From the NCBI GenBank assembly GCA_013399115.1, contig VXAA01006435.1:734611-798610 (forward strand): DNA of 64,000 nucleotides. Reading direction: 5' to 3'. Numbering within the stretch: position 1 is the stretch's first letter; each line of letters opens with the position of its first letter. This DNA comes from Anseranas semipalmata. Lineage: Eukaryota > Chordata > Aves > Anseriformes > Anseranatidae. Positions 13,200 through 28,164 of this stretch are shown one piece after another. Made by a program: the position numbers and the translations under genes. The notes under the pieces are model-generated. The model saw only the letters and a list, made by a program, of their open reading frames with translations. It was not told the origin of the DNA and did not search any database.

Positions 13200-16100
13200 A
13201 CAACTTCTATGAATACACATGCACACATGCCATTTCCTAGGGATATAGGGAAAGCTCACACACTAAGTTGGACGTATGCAAGCTTCAAAGCAATCAGAAG
13301 AGCAAATCTTATTCCAGTGCTCTGATGCAGCGCAGATTGCTGTGTTATTTAAAACACACCTTATTTTACAACTGACTTCTTTCTTTGGAAAACAAAGGAT
13401 TTAAAAGCCACAGGTTTCTGGAATGCATTTTCTAAATATGCAATCTATGGAGGCATTCAAAAATGGTGTGCAATATATTTAGCAGGCAAACTGTTAAAGC
13501 TGAATACAGAAGGAATTTTCCTAATCTGCTTAAGGACAGGATTTTTTCAGAGGCAATATGGCCACTGCTATATGCCTGTGTTTCTCTGCACTAAGCCTGT
13601 TTATTTTTTGTTTTCTGCTTAGTTTGATTCTCTGGGGGGGATTAATTGTTTTTTTCTTTTTTGTCCTCATGGCAGCATCACTTTATCATCTGATTTTACG
13701 GCTGCCATTGCCATTTTCTTTCGGGGCACTTTTTTGCTTGTTTTGTGGCTGATCTTCAGTGAATCCTCGCTAGGTACGTACAGCCTTTTTGGCTTTTTAC
13801 TCCACTCTTAATACACTATAAGACACTTATGAGAGAGAAGCTGCAAGAGCATCAGCCCTAGTTTTCACCAAGCGAAGACTACAGGAGGATCATCTGTCTG
13901 CTGCTGACACACTGAGGTCCCAGCTGAAATACTTCTTAAGCCACAAGCGTGTCATTTGGGATCGATGAAGGTAAATCACCACATCTTTTTACTCCAGGAC
14001 TAGGAATCACACTGCTGGAGAAAACACTGTGGATGGATCAGGATTTTCTTCCAGGAGAAGAAAGAGCCTACCAAGAATCCACGGGTTTTCTCACCTGACT
14101 CTGATTCTACCAGCAATTACCATCAGTGGTTGTTTTGGGGTTTTGCATCTCTAAATAAAAAGGCTTTCACTATTCAAAAAGAGAAGAAAAAGAAGAATTA
14201 GCACCTCTATGTTAATTAATGAAAATATTTAATTTAATTTTGGTTATTAAACTTTGCATTACACATTTATGATATGGCCTTTGGAAATACATGGGTTGAT
14301 TAATCTCCACTATTAGTACTGCAATAAAAGGAGAGTGACAGATATCTCCTGACCAGCTTCCAGACGTGAAGATGCAAGCTTTATAAACTGAGAAAGGATT
14401 ATTTCAGATCTTCTAACACTGATTGCTGGGTGTATTGTTTATGTATCAGCATCTCATATTACTCTTAAAAATTAAAATTCTATGTGCTTTGGAAAAAATA
14501 TTATGTTGTCTACCACCAGGGACAAAGGGGAGTCCAACAATATTTGGCTGTTCTTTTATTATCAGCTCATTATGTTTTGTGCATCAGAAGGTAACCTCCC
14601 ACATCAAAAAAAAAAAAAAATTCATGTGAAATTATGTCACTAGTTGGCAGTTTTTCCCCCTTTTGTCTTCTGCAATGTTTTTCTCTGTTTAAAGTTTAAA
14701 CTGGTCTAGCAAGTGTTCTTATTCAATATTTTGCTGCCAGTGGAGTCCTAATCTCTTCCCATTGTCTTGAGATAGTCCTTGAGGAACAGCATGAACAGTC
14801 TTATTTCTCAGTTAATTCTCAGACCTTCTTGTTTCCACAAACTAGGCTGTGGTCAGACTATCCCAAGTATCAGGTATGGACAAGACACAAAGCTGTCACA
14901 TCGCAGTTCAGATGCGGTAGCTAGCTAGATGCACAGCTGCATGTCTATTGCAAGCCTTACGCACATTATTGGTGACTTTCTTAACACTTGCCTGCTCTGG
15001 TGAATTCATCTGACGTTGAAAACTGATTTCTGTCTCTATTTGTTCTGAGGCTGATATTCCGTCAAATTTGTATCTATGTCTTTAATCTTCCAGATCAAAA
15101 CAGGATAGATGAATTTTTACCTGGATCAAAAATGGAAGACCTTATTCACGTTCGTAATGCTAGCACATTTCTTCTAATGTTAGTGTTAATGTTTGTACTT
15201 TTCGTCTTGAGCTAATACTGGCTGTCCCCCCGTGATACTTCTACTTTGTTTATAGTCAATGTTGGGGCATTAGGTGCTGTAAGTATGGTGAATGTGCTAG
15301 TGCTTACTTGAGGCTCATAATTTTAGTGTAAAATTTTCATGAGCTGAGCTCCGTGTTATGATTTTATATTTCTACTCAGATAGCTATTACACAAGTTCTT
15401 TAAGGAATTATAATTCACATTCTGATCTCTCTTACACTATTTAACATGTGTCAAAATAAATAGTAGAAAAATCCTTTTGAATTCAAGAGTATCTGCACGG
15501 ATATTGCACAAACCTTTATCAACTAAAATACTATTTGAAGATTTCCATTCCAAAGCAATTACCACTCCCGCAGAAGAAAGCAGCTGATGAAACAGGGAGC
15601 AAAAAAGATCACTACTTAATCCATTATCACATCGCAGTAATGCTAATCTAGGTGTAAGATTAATTTGGACTTCAAACGTATTAGAGCAGCAAAATAAGAT
15701 TTGCTTCCAGAAATGTTCAAAAGACAGTATATCCATATGATAAGATTCAACATCTATTGCAACCTTTCTTCCATAATATGCATTTCAAACCAATTCATTC
15801 AGTTTATAATTTATCTTGGAAGGTAAGTAAATGATGATACAAATAGATGGTCTATGGAAGCATTCTGAAGACCCAAACATGGATTTTAAGGTGGGAAACA
15901 AAATTTCACTATTAACTAGATCTTCTTCTCTGGTGGGGCAATTAAAAGACAAGGAATACATTTCCAAAATAACCCCTTCAAGTGTTTCGCTCATATAAAC
16001 TTATGAAATGATTTAGAAGTAGTGTTTTGTTTCCATCTATGACTTTTCTATTCTTTTTAATTCTTTCCTTTTGCCTAAGAACTTGACTGCTACTTGATAA

Positions 16101-19100
16101 TTTGATTTTAAAACCATTTGGTTGAGGCTGCCTAATCTTACCAGTTAAGCATATTACTTCTAAACCCATTTTTTCCAAACACAACAATTCAATATCTATC
16201 AACTTACTTCACAGTGGTAGTGGTGAATCACCTCCAAGTACCTTACTGTTGCTAAAATCTAAAGTTAACTGGTTTCAGATTTGCTAGTTTTTCATTTGGG
16301 CTTCACTGGCTTTGGTTTCTGCAAACTGCTTAGCAGGTTCTGACAAATATCTTTCTTATTTGGGATTTCAAACTGCTCAGCTGACCTACCGCTGAACCAA
16401 GAAAGAACTCATTTTGGTGTAAGAAGAATTAACACTGAGTATGAAGATTGAGAGGTGAAGCCACTGCAAGACTCTGGTCTTCAATGTCCTTCTGAGTTCT
16501 TCCAGTACCCACAGCCAGCCTCATGGCCTCCATTCATCTTCCAGCCTGCCCAAACTTTCCATCATTTACCAGAGCTCTCACATCACCTGGCCAATGCTGA
16601 AACATATCTTCTAAGATATACCTGTTTTTTTAATGCTACATATATTAGAAGTCTTGTTCACTATATTCCAGTTTAGAGTCACATATGCCAAACAAAACCT
16701 AGGGCTAGCAAAATATATTTCTCTTCAATTTTACTAATGATTTGCTTGAGTTTGGTTTACCTTCTGCTCCTTGTGTTTAATTAAATGCAATTTTCAGCTG
16801 CTTTTTCTAGCAAAACCAGGCAACAATCTTTAAACTTACAGCACGAAGTAAGGTAATGATGTTTTCAGGGTTGGGGGTAAGTGGGTGGGTGGTCTTCGTG
16901 TTCCTAAAGGTAGCCGCCCTTGGTATAACATTTCAATGCTCTCATTATTCTCCTATTACCTCATTACCTCATTTTTAATTAAAAGAGATTTTCTCTGAAT
17001 TTAATTTAAAATTTTAACCTTTAAAAAGCAGTATCATGTTCAAGTTCTGTTTATCTCCATATGTTTATCTCTACCTTACTGCTCCCTCAGCTGTGTTTTA
17101 TGATCTTTAGAGTTACTTTGACTACATTTTCCAAGTACAAGTCCTCAAGTTATCCTCTGTTTGGAAAGTCTTTACTCCAGTCAAGGGATTAAGAGTCTTC
17201 TGCTACAACTTAAAATATATTTACAGACATTTCTATACTTTGTCTGCATCATTTTTCATTTTCTATTTCTATGTGGTTTTCTGGCTGCTATTAAGCACAT
17301 AACATTTTAGCACTAGACAAGTTATCAACAATACATATCCCAAAGAGAAGATTCAGAAGGGGAAAAAAAAAGGAATAAGTGTTCACCAGTAAAGTGAATG
17401 TTATTTCAAACCAACCAAAAAAATATCTGGTCCAAATTCATGTGTTTGCATGGTCAAAAGATGGTGAGAAGGGGTAGAAACAGGAAGATTTGTAAGAGAA
17501 AGTAAAAGCCTACACTATTGCTCTGTACTTTTCCAAACTGTTCCAAAATATTGTGTTTAAAAACAATTTTTAGCCATAACATCAACTATCAATCACTGTC
17601 ACGCTAATAAAAGGATTTCATTCTATTTTTCCTTTTTTGAAATTGACACACATCCAAGACAAAGTGGCAGAGAATGTGGGACATGGTTGACATTTAGGAA
17701 AGTATCCCCATTCATTTCAAGAATTACAGAAGTTTTGTTCCTGTATTTATACAGTCCCTAAACCTGCCTGTTACACAGGCATTAAACAGGATTTTTTTTT
17801 TTTTTTAAAGGAGTTCTCTTAGAACTGACTCAGCATCTCAAACTGTTTGAGCATTTACAGTTTTCACGTACAAAGGACAGGGAAGAAGCGGGGGGGTGAT
17901 GCCCAAACAACCATTTGTTTCATACAAGACGACAATAAATTTATGCCAGTCTTTGGTTCACAAAATCAAAGTACTCATTTTTTCTCCTTTTATAAACTAA
18001 AAAAGAGTCTAATCAACTAACTCCATAAGAACACTCAGCAAACACCCAAAAACCCAGCCCACATGCAAGGGTAGCCTATTTTTATTTTTAGAGCTAAATA
18101 TCTTGCTCTGTTCCCCCCTCCTTCAGAACAGCAGGGGGGCTCTTGAAATACCAAAAGGAATTATTTTAATGCTTTCTCAAATCTGCCTCCTAGGAGCACA
18201 GCAGCATCAATCCTTCACCAAGAATACTTGGGGAGAAATTGAGTTGACTAGCTGAGAAAAAAAAATATACGCAACAGTTCCATTTAAAACATCATTTCTC
18301 CCGTCAAGTGGTCAGGTTTCATGCGCACACTGCTCCCTGCTGCCAGTAATTTAGCAGCCCTCTAATCAAGCCCATTTCCTGAAAGAAGAGTAGCAAATGT
18401 CGAAATGATTGTTGTTAAACTCCAAAGTTTTCAGGCCTGAGCACATCAGAAAAGAGAACAAAGTCTGAAGCCTCTCTTCAAGTCCCGTTATACAACGGGC
18501 ACTATTCTGAGATCTGTTCAACTTCACCTGCAGAACACTAGCATCTGCACACCGTGGCTTAAGAATAACTGAAGAGTAATGAAAGGAGACAGAGCCCTCA
18601 TCAAAAGGCTTTAGTTTGGCTACAGTGGGAAATTTCTGTAAATTCAAAAATAAAATAAAAAATGAATACGCATTTCTTGCTATACTCATTTTCACCTGAT
18701 GCTAGTGACCAGCGCACAAAGAGACCCAAGACACACAAGTTTCAAGAACGCAAGACACCAATACTAGAATGCTTTGTTTAAAGTGTCAGTGTCTACATTA
18801 AGGGTATTTAAACTTAATTTTACTTCAGAAAGAAGCCAGGTCACCTGAGGATTAAGGAGAGAAATGAATGAAAGAAACACCAACTTTTTAAATCATTAGG
18901 AAAACAAAGCTGTTTCCAGTTGAAAGGTGAAGGTAGTAAAACCGTTTGTTAGACTCGTATCAGCTTCCACAAAAACACAAGAAAGGAATGGAAATCACTT
19001 CATCCAGTAACTCACCTAGGAAAGACCAAGAGTTATTGCCTCTCAGAGAAGTCAAGTTACATGCCATGCAGTAACTGAACTAACTTCCCAGAAACCTATT

Positions 19101-21453
19101 GCAAGTTCTACTTTACCACGTGCTATTTTGTTTGTTGGTTTTTTTTTTAAGCAGGAAGAAAAAAATGGTTATGTTGTGGTACACAAATGCTACACAAAAA
19201 GATCAAGTTATTTGTGCAAGTAATACAAGGCACGTTCTACCCCAAGACTCTCTCATTCCACCAAATCTCTGCTCCAATTGTATGCAAGTTATGTGAGGAC
19301 TAACTTTCAAGAAATTCTTCTTTTGAAAAAGTACAAGTTAAGTACATGGAAAATTGGCAGTTCCCAGTAATAGCACATGAAGTATCTCTCAGCTCCCCAT
19401 TTAGACATGTAACTGGATTTTATTTTGTTTTATTTATTTATTTTACCTAGCTGCAATCATCTCCCCATCTCTATCAAAAAGAAGGAATTCTGTTACTGTC
19501 CCATTTTTAGGTAACTCATTTCACTAAGATTGCTCCAATCCGTACAGCCAGCCAAGGTACAAGCTATTTCTCTTGATTCATGGTAAATCAATATTATGTT
19601 TCCAGCACCACACAACTAAATTACATCTATTGCATCTGCTGCTGAAAGCTGTATGTAAGGGCATGGTTTTTCTTTAGTATTTCATTTTTATCAGTCCCAA
19701 CGGTACTACATTGCATTCTATCTTATATTATGCCTTAACAGAAATGATTTTACTACATCGCTCCATCATCTGTCTAAACTTAATCAAGCACAACATTGCT
19801 TTCTGAAAGTCCACAGGAGTCCCATATCCCTGAGGGGCTTTCTTCATGGTAGCCACTTTGGAAGAAAAATATCAGCTCAGCACTGTCAAACTATTAAAAG
19901 TTACAAGGAAGCAGTCACCGGCACACAGCAGAACCGTTCCCTATCATGCGGTTGTTAAAAAACGAAATCTCTAATATTTGCCAGTTTCAATACAACAAGT
20001 TGTGGATGCTATTTCTTAAATATATGTTTTGAGACACAAAGCGCTATGGAACCGCCAGGGTCAAATTTGGCTCTCAGACTTTTAAGGTAGGGTCTGCCAA
20101 AACAGTCAACAAGCGAAGAACATGAAGGTGCATGGCATTCACATTTAAGAAAGGAAGAGAAGATAAAAGTGAGAAAAATAAATAGCTGAAAGCTGGAAAC
20201 CGTTAGAGAGAATAAACTGACAGTCCACGCTCCTTGTAATCCTTACATCAACCTGAAATGTAAAACCACTTACGTTCCTGGTTAATGCACGTCCAATCTT
20301 TTCCTTGCCCTTACCTCACTGCAATCCATTCTGTTGGCCTCTAAATTTATCCCGGTTGTTTAAGACACTAATCCCCTCCCAACTGGTACCCAATTACCCC
20401 CAGAGGAGGGATCTCTTTTCTAGCCAGGACATTTTCTTCCACTTTGGCCAAACTGTTCACTACAGTTATGAAAAATAAAGCTAGATTAGACGCATTTTGG
20501 CAGGGAAGGAGACCACTACATATACCTAAAGACAAAAGCCAGCATAATATCAGAAATACCTTCTTCTAGGCTGAGTCCCCCCACATTTACTGGGAAGGAG
20601 AAGACCACGGTTTGGCTCGTTCTATTTCAGACCAACGTAGCCTGGAGTCATTACCAGCACGTGCAAGCCCCAGCTCACAGGACAAGTGGAGCAGAAAGGA
20701 CCTTATTCACAGACTACACTAACCTACCTCAATGACATCCAATATCATTTCATTTTTTTGGCTGCCAACACAAGTGACATTTACTAGCCTATGCTGATAT
20801 AAAACAAGTGATAAATGTCAATGTCAATTAATATGTTCATACTTTGATGAAAGTACTTTAAAAGTAATTATATGAGCTTTAAGCTATGCCATACAATAGG
20901 CAGTAATTACATTCATTCTCATTCCAAACATGATTTTATCACACCAAAATCCAAGAGCATTTTGGAAAGAGAAATCTTCGGCTACAAAAGCATCTGTTGT
21001 GCTAAAACAATCTGACTTAAAAGGAGCACTGCCATTAGCAAAATGAGTCATTTATAGATTTGACCAAAGACAGGTAAAAACAAAATTGAACCACTTTCCA
21101 TCCAGAGAATTCCTTGTCAGTATTCGTAGACAAAGTGCTGCTAACTCCAGAGCCCCCATTTTAATGATACATCTCATCTCCAAAGAGAAACAAGAAAAAA
21201 AATGCAATAATTTATTTAATACAGAAGAAAAAATTCCTTAAAAGGACAGCAATGAATATTGCTAAAAGTGGAATGAAAGTGGAAGAATTAAACTATTTAT
21301 TCACTATATTATAAAAAGCCTGCAGTAGAACACTCCACTCACAGGCCCACAGCAGACAACAACACGTCAGGATGTGTGGAAGAACAGACCTTATTACCTT
21401 CCAGACATAACTGTTCTACCACATCAATTTTATTGATAAGGACAGTGAGGTTG

Positions 21454-21520
21454 AATGTTAGACCATCAAATGAACATCAGATGTTAGAACCATCAAATGC
21501 TAGAACACAGACCATCAAAA
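21454..21520. repeat. Imperfect tandem repeat
   Basis: AATGTTAGACCATCAAATG (21454-21472), ATGTTAGAACCATCAAATG (21481-21499) and a more diverged GACCATCAAAA (21510-21520) repeat at about 27-30 bp spacing. No function is suggested. Confidence 0.7.
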
Positions 21521-23251
21521 TCTGAAACAACTTAATACTTTTTAGTGGCTTTTATTCTTGATCCTTAAAGCAAATAGAGAAACTTCAACGTTTAATCATA
21601 TAGAAGCATTTATGGAAAATGTCATTTATTATATATTTATGATATAGTACAATAATTGAATTCAAACTGAAATTAGCTTTCTAATATAGAATAAGACTAA
21701 CAAATTCAACTGAATAGATGCATAAACCCACCAGTCTTTTTTTTAAGCTCTGAATCGCAAAACTACAAAAAGTGATTTGTAATAAATCTTCCAGAAATAA
21801 TGATTTCAAAGCTCATAAGCCAAGTTTAAGGAAGTCTGCACTGCATTATTTACAGTGTAAACACAATGTTTTCACAAAACATGAGTAAAGTGAAAATGTG
21901 TATTTCTAAAGCATACCTGGCTCCATTAAACCTAATCAAATAAATCATTTCCATACCACTTGAATTTCCTGTATTTTTGGTGGCTTTTATTTTGTGTATC
22001 AATTTCTTTCAAATCTGCTACTGATAGCCAGCCAGAAGTTACACTACTTACCTGCTTGATAATTAAAAAAAGCCTTTAACAAGTTGAAACATGACCACTC
22101 ACAGCTAGCACGATCTTTGTAGGTCCACCAAAGCCAATCCCATCTCTTTGATTCCTGAAGAAGCATGTAAACATTAAACAGTTTGCTCCTGTAAGGAAAA
22201 AGGCTGCTAAGGGGTATTCACAGATGTGAAAATTCAGTTGAACACCAACCGTGAGGAACACCTGAACTGCCTTAGACATTGAGAGCACAAATCATTGCAC
22301 TTGCACGGTGCTCTGGCAGGCAAAAAGACCCTGCTCCTCACGTAGCTGCTGAATAAAGTAACCCAGATACCTACAGCTCACTGTTGTGCCAAGTATGCAC
22401 ATGAAAAACATCGAGGAGGTGCAACTCTTAAAAATAAACCCCATCTGAAGACTCAATATCAGATACTTTAGAGACACAAAAACACCAGAGGCATTTTGCA
22501 CAGGCGCTTTGGTGTCTACCAATTACTCCATATTTTCTTAATAAGAGCTTCTAGATATTTAAAAAACCTTCAGAAGCCTATCATGTCTTGATCCCAGAAA
22601 TATCAAAAATCCCACCAACTTCTAGAAGACCCATAAATACTAATGGCTTGTGTAAAGCAATTTAATTTAAAGTAAAATAGGAACAACAACTAAATCATAC
22701 AGGAAATATTGCCACATATTTACGACTGACTGTAAATGTCTCCTGACATTTAAGAGAGTGTTTTCTAGGTGTTATTAAAACACCACAACTCATAATATAC
22801 TTTTGTCATTTATTTGACTAGTAGCCAGAATTTACAAGTATTCAAAATGCACAGATATTCCATATTTAGTCCTTGAAAATAGGAGAAGACTACCTGCCCC
22901 AATCAATACTGATAGCTTTTAAAAATTAGATTTTCACTTGGCATGTTTTAATTAGGTTTCCTTTTACAACAACCACTATCTTTCAATGTATTAGAGAAAC
23001 TGAAAAGGCAACCATAATCAGCAGAACTGACAAGAAAATTAAAAAAAAAAAGTGCTTTAACCAATTTCAACTTCTAGGCTGATGACATAAGCCTAGAAGC
23101 AAAATACATGCTGCCTCACTGCAGGACATATCTTCTCATTAAAGAGGGAAGTGGGTCTGCGTAAGCAGTGAAGACTGTTAAAGATAAGCAGATTAAATAC
23201 TAGGCTTGCAGCACAGTAGCAGTATGTTATGTTGCTAGGTTGGAGAACAGG

Positions 23252-23306
23252 CTCTTTTTGTTTTGTATTGTTGTTTTTTTGTTTTGTTTATATTTTTTTT
23301 TTTAAG
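23252..23306. repeat. T/G-rich low-complexity tract
   Basis: Runs of T broken by single G and A, ending with about 12 T. Confidence 0.75.
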
Positions 23307-23913
23307 ATTTGGGATTTCTATCATTAAGCAAGAACAAAGTGAAATGGTATTAACCCAAGTGATGCACACCGAGCAGCAGATGGCTGAGAAAAGAAACAAA
23401 AGCCACACTCCACATGGCAATCCCTGTGACTATCAGCAGCAGCAAAAACTTCATGGCCTCCTGGCAACCAGCAAGCCCATCAAGAAGACACTTTCAAGCC
23501 AACGAAATGTATGAAAAGATACCACCATTCATCTTTGGGAAGAACGCCTCCTTGTACTCAGATGCACATGCATACAACCATTCTTTCATACAGTCATCTG
23601 CTAACAAAGTCTTTCTTCCTGAAGCAGTAGAATTACTGGCATTTTACCTTCCACAGAAGCTGAAAATAAAAAGTTTAGTTCAGCTACACGAGCATTCATG
23701 AAGTCCTTACTGACAAACTGAAAGCATTTATTTAAGCATAACTATAGCAAATTATCAGACCAATTTAACAATACCCTGAAGACAGCAGCTAAATAGTATC
23801 TTTTCTGCCTGAGCAAACCATTTAACCTTTTATCCTTGTCCATATCTCAAGGACTTTTTGTTCTGACAAGCTTTCACATTTTCCCCCTGTGTATATTTTC
23901 TACGTGTTCACAG

Positions 23914-24024
23914 GGAACGCCAGAAGCGTATGCTCCTCCGGCTCAGGACCATTTCCTGCTTCTTCAGTCCCTCCACCTGAGCAGAAGACCGTGCACGCTG
24001 TCCAGCTAGTCTGGAAACACGCAG
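23914..24024 (+). other. Candidate plus-strand exon, antisense to MAST2 (unproven)
   Basis: A strong acceptor (pyrimidine-rich, ending ACGTGTTCACAG) precedes 111 nt of locally G+C- and CpG-richer sequence, followed by donor ACGCAG|GTAGTG. One frame is open throughout and contains SSGSGPFPASSVPPPEQ, which I do not recognise. It could be an exon of an antisense noncoding RNA or a chance pair of splice sites. Confidence 0.2.
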
Positions 24025-24294
24025 GTAGTGATGAGCCAACCGATGTGCAACAGCAAATTCACCTGGTCTTACCTGCTGTGCTGACACTAAAGCAGATCCC
24101 TGTCCTTTTGTCAGCTGCTGATTTTCACAGAGGTTGATGATGTTAAACTACATTTGGACACTTTCTACAGCTCAAATTTTAATTTAATTAATTTAAGATG
24201 TTGAAAATTTACTGGGAGAATGGGAACCAAGTCTGAGCAAACAAGCTTACTTCTTGTGGAAATTAGCCTGAAAACACGATTTTTTTTAAACAAC

Positions 24295-24315
24295 TTTTTT
24301 TTTTTTTTTTTTTTT
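24295..24315. repeat. Poly-T tract
   Basis: A 21-base T run. No retrocopy or LINE body was recognised next to it. Confidence 0.85.
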
Positions 24316-26750
24316 AGAAAAACAGTATGGAATTTCCTGTATCCTAAAATAAGCCTATAATTTCAGTATCTGCATAAATCATTTTTATTTATCTTCTTGT
24401 ATAACCACCTCTTCTTCAGATGTCAATATAACTGATGACTGCCTCCATCATCCCTGTTGGAAGCCCTTCAGCAGACATCTGATCTGAAGATTCAGTTATG
24501 TTCTCGGTAAATCTGTAAGCAGTATAAAATAAGTCTTATTAAAGCAAAGAACCTAAATTAAAAAGGAAATGTGATTATGTTCTATAGGGCATTTATTCTT
24601 TCACAGTCTTGAATTCCTCAAGTAACTACAATGACAAGTTAACTACAGAAAACCACCTAAAATTGTTCCAGACTTTGAATGTGGAACTTTGCATCTTAGT
24701 TTCTAGTGTTATCTTTCAGAAGTAACTCACCTAACCCAAAGTAATATCTACATTTTTTCTAGACATAATTTCAATAGTTTTTTTTTCCTTTTTAAAGAAC
24801 ACTTAAGCTTGAGCTTTCAAATCAGAGCTGCCAGCTTTGCTTTGATATAAACACAACATTGTCATTCTTCTGTTGTCGCGCCTCAAGAACAAAGCAAAGT
24901 CATTATTCCATGTATACAAGAAAACATTACTAGTAAGTACAAGAAGCAGGTATATAAGACCAGTATTTGGACTGGATAAGAGAATTATTATCCAAATTAT
25001 ACTGTTATTCAAAGTTTTTAGAAGAATGCTACCTAAAACAACCCCTTCAAAGGTTAAGAGGAAAGATGCTCAAACTTTTATCTCTCAGTTTGTGAGGGTT
25101 TTTTTCTTTGTTTCTTTTAAACATATCCTAGCTAGCCCAAAAGGATATAAATCTTCAGGATGGGAGTGAAAACAATATCCTTCATAATCTGAAATTCCCT
25201 TTAGTTTCAACATGCATTCCATTGTCTCCAGCCAACCCACAAGCACAAAGAAAATGATACAGTCCAGGCCAAGCCCCAAACCAACGTGAACAACATCCCT
25301 GACCAGTCCAAATTTTGTGCGTGAAGTCAGGATCTGGGGGAGTGGAGGGAGTTTAAAGGAGGGCGCAGAATTACCAAGAGTTTTCAGGTGGTTTGCACAG
25401 CTCAGCATAGCACTAGAAAACATGCAAGTCAAGAAAAACGCACCAGGAGACTCAAAGGAGTAAAGATGAGAGTAATCTATATGATTTCAAAAAGCCACTC
25501 AAAGTCAAATTTCTTCTAAACGCTGTAAAAGCAGAGCCAGATTTCTCCTGCACGTATGTGCCAGTATTTCCCATGGCAACATACATTGTAATGGGCAGTT
25601 CCAAAACCACAAATCCAGTAGACTCAAAATATCTGAAGATTTTCACATGTGTACGTATGCATGTATTTCCACAGTAAATTTAAAGTAAAACATTAAGTTT
25701 AATTTAAATTTTAGGTTTTAACTTTTCAGTTAAAACATTTCACAAGCTTTAAACAAACAAAACAAACTGAATTTGTGTGCCATTTACTGTTTTCCCTCAC
25801 TGTAAACAGCTTCTTTTCCTTTATAGAAAACAATCTCCACTTTTAAATTTTCATATAAATACTGTAAAAAGCAACAGTCTTCTGTCCAAAGATGTCCCAG
25901 AAAAGGTTTAAACTGTACAGAAAATTGAACAGTAAAATAAGCATTCTCTTGTTAAATATAACGAAGCTTAAAACAGAATGAGATTGTGTAAACACTGATT
26001 CCCTTTCTCCATAAAACAAAACAAGTGCTCAGGCCTTTGAGTAAAACAAGCAAGCTCAAAAACAAGTCCACCAAATATTCTGGGATGCTATTCTCCACAC
26101 CCATTTTTTTTCCCCTGGGAAGAGAACAAGATTTATCTTTAGAGTAAGAAAATCATTCTGCTGTTTTTTACATTTATATATTACTTTAGTCAAACGTGCT
26201 GCGTAGTAGAAAACACTAACAAAGATAAACGCATTCAAGTGCTGTGATGCGCTTTGTGTTTCACATCTGCACTGAAGCCAGGACAAAAAGGGTCCAACAA
26301 AGTAAATTAACTGGCTGAACTTAACCTGAATTTAAGCAAAAAGTAAGTAGGGGCTAGCAGTATGTAGGAAAAGACGGATGCAGAGCACTTTGGTAATGAT
26401 AATGTCCAACCACATCTGACTACTGCTCAAGCACCACAAATGCATAAAATAATCCCCATGACAAGTACCTGAAATTTGGCATATCGCTCTCTCCATTACT
26501 TTCCTTACTTGCATTTACTAGCAGGGATTTTTAGGATAGAAACTCTAATTTCTTGCACATGTGAGAAGAGTAAAAGCATACACGCAGCAGCTATTGTAAT
26601 GCAAAAATTGCCAATTTCTAGTACAACATGATGTTCAAAATACAAGCTCATTTTCACCAGGACTCCTGGGATACTACTACTCACCTGTACGGAACTAACA
26701 GGGAAAACAAATGATACATGTGTAGGAGGAACTACAACAAACCCAGATAG

Positions 26751-26790
26751 CCTCATAACATCCGTAGCCTCGTAATATCACCTCATAACA
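26751..26790. repeat. Short direct repeats CCTCRTAAYA
   Basis: CCTCATAACA at 26751 and 26781 flanks a variant CCTCGTAATA at 26768. It is followed by ATGATGACATCATCATGAC, a local near-palindrome. Confidence 0.6.
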
Positions 26791-27007
26791 TGATGACATC
26801 ATCATGACAAATAACAAAAAAATAGAACTCTGCCCAATGCAGTAGAAGCAGCTCCACGCCTGCATTATCATTTGTCCCTAGGCAGCAACTTTTGTCAATA
26901 GTCCAAGTTCATTAGCTGAAATGAAAGGCTACAAATTAAAAGAATATTCCATTATTAGAAGCACTTTCTTATTCTTCTATCCATATTACTGCACTGCTAC
27001 TTCAAAC

Positions 27008-27052
27008 TGTGTGCGTGTTATGTGTGTGTACATACATACATACACACACACG
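27008..27052. repeat. (GT)n-(ACAT)n-(AC)n self-complementary microsatellite
   Basis: A TG-rich half turns into ACATACAT and then ACACACAC. The two halves are largely complementary and could form a hairpin. Confidence 0.8.
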
Positions 27053-28050
27053 GAGAAAATCTGATTCACCCCTCCTGGATCTTCATTTCCCCATTATTTC
27101 ACTGTTACTAATTGGCAGTTAGTCCTCACTGTTCGAGACCAAACAGGATGCAGCAATAACAGACTAAAGAACTGAGGAAGGTGATATAGACAGGCCACAC
27201 ACCTATATAGCTATAGGAACAAATCCCATTTCTTTAGGTTATCTGCTTACACCACTATGTGGCTATTTTCCACATGGATCACAGCAGAAGAGGGTCCCCA
27301 GAGAAGACAGAAAGTGCACAGCAGTGATCTCAAGTGTACTTCAGGTAATGGAGGGAACAAGAAGCATGGAAGTATGCATGCATTTGTCAGAGAACTGGAT
27401 GAGCTGGTGGTAGTGTATGGCTTATTCAATAGGGCAAAAAAGAACAGGATTTGAAAAGAACAAGCTGCCTGCAAGAGATGAGCACAAGGAAACTTGAAGG
27501 TCATGCAACCCAGGTCCTTGAACAGGTAACTACTGAAAATGAGAAAGGAACAGATCAACAGTATTATCAAAACAGTGAGAAAAAACAAAGTGAAAGAAAC
27601 TTCAGAAGTGTTAGAGAAAAAGAGTAACAGTCTAATTTAAAATTTCTGTTGATTTGAACAAAGAGTGGGGAGATAGGAAAAGCACCTGGAAATTCAGATT
27701 ACAAGCTTATGAATAGTGCTCTCAGTAGTGACAGAAAAAAGGAAAATAAGAAATCACTTTGCTTTTGTTAGTCAACACATAACACAAAAGAGGTATATTC
27801 ATCGTATTTACACTGAGAATTCAGTTACAGGAAGCAGTGAGGAAGAAGACAGAAGAGAAGAAAGACTGAAACACCACCAAAAATAAAAAGGATTCCACCA
27901 ACTAAAATGTCAAATGAGCAGGAAGATATGAAAACAAACAAACAAAAAAACGAACAAAACCCCTAAAACATGAAAGCCAGTTCAGTACAAGTCTAAATCA
28001 ACTCTGTTTAAAAATAAATAATCAGAGGTTATCAAGATAAGACAGAAATA

Positions 28051-28080
28051 CTGGTCAAGATAATTCTGGTGAAGATAATT
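28051..28080. repeat. Tandem duplication of 15 bp
   Basis: CTGGTCAAGATAATT is followed directly by CTGGTGAAGATAATT, one mismatch. It lies just before the CR1 fragment at 28165. Confidence 0.8.
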
Positions 28081-28164
28081 CATTTGTTCATCTCAATCAA
28101 CCTTCAAAAGTTGATTTATACATGAAATACTATCAGCAGGTTGAGGAAAGCATTCTTCTATATC

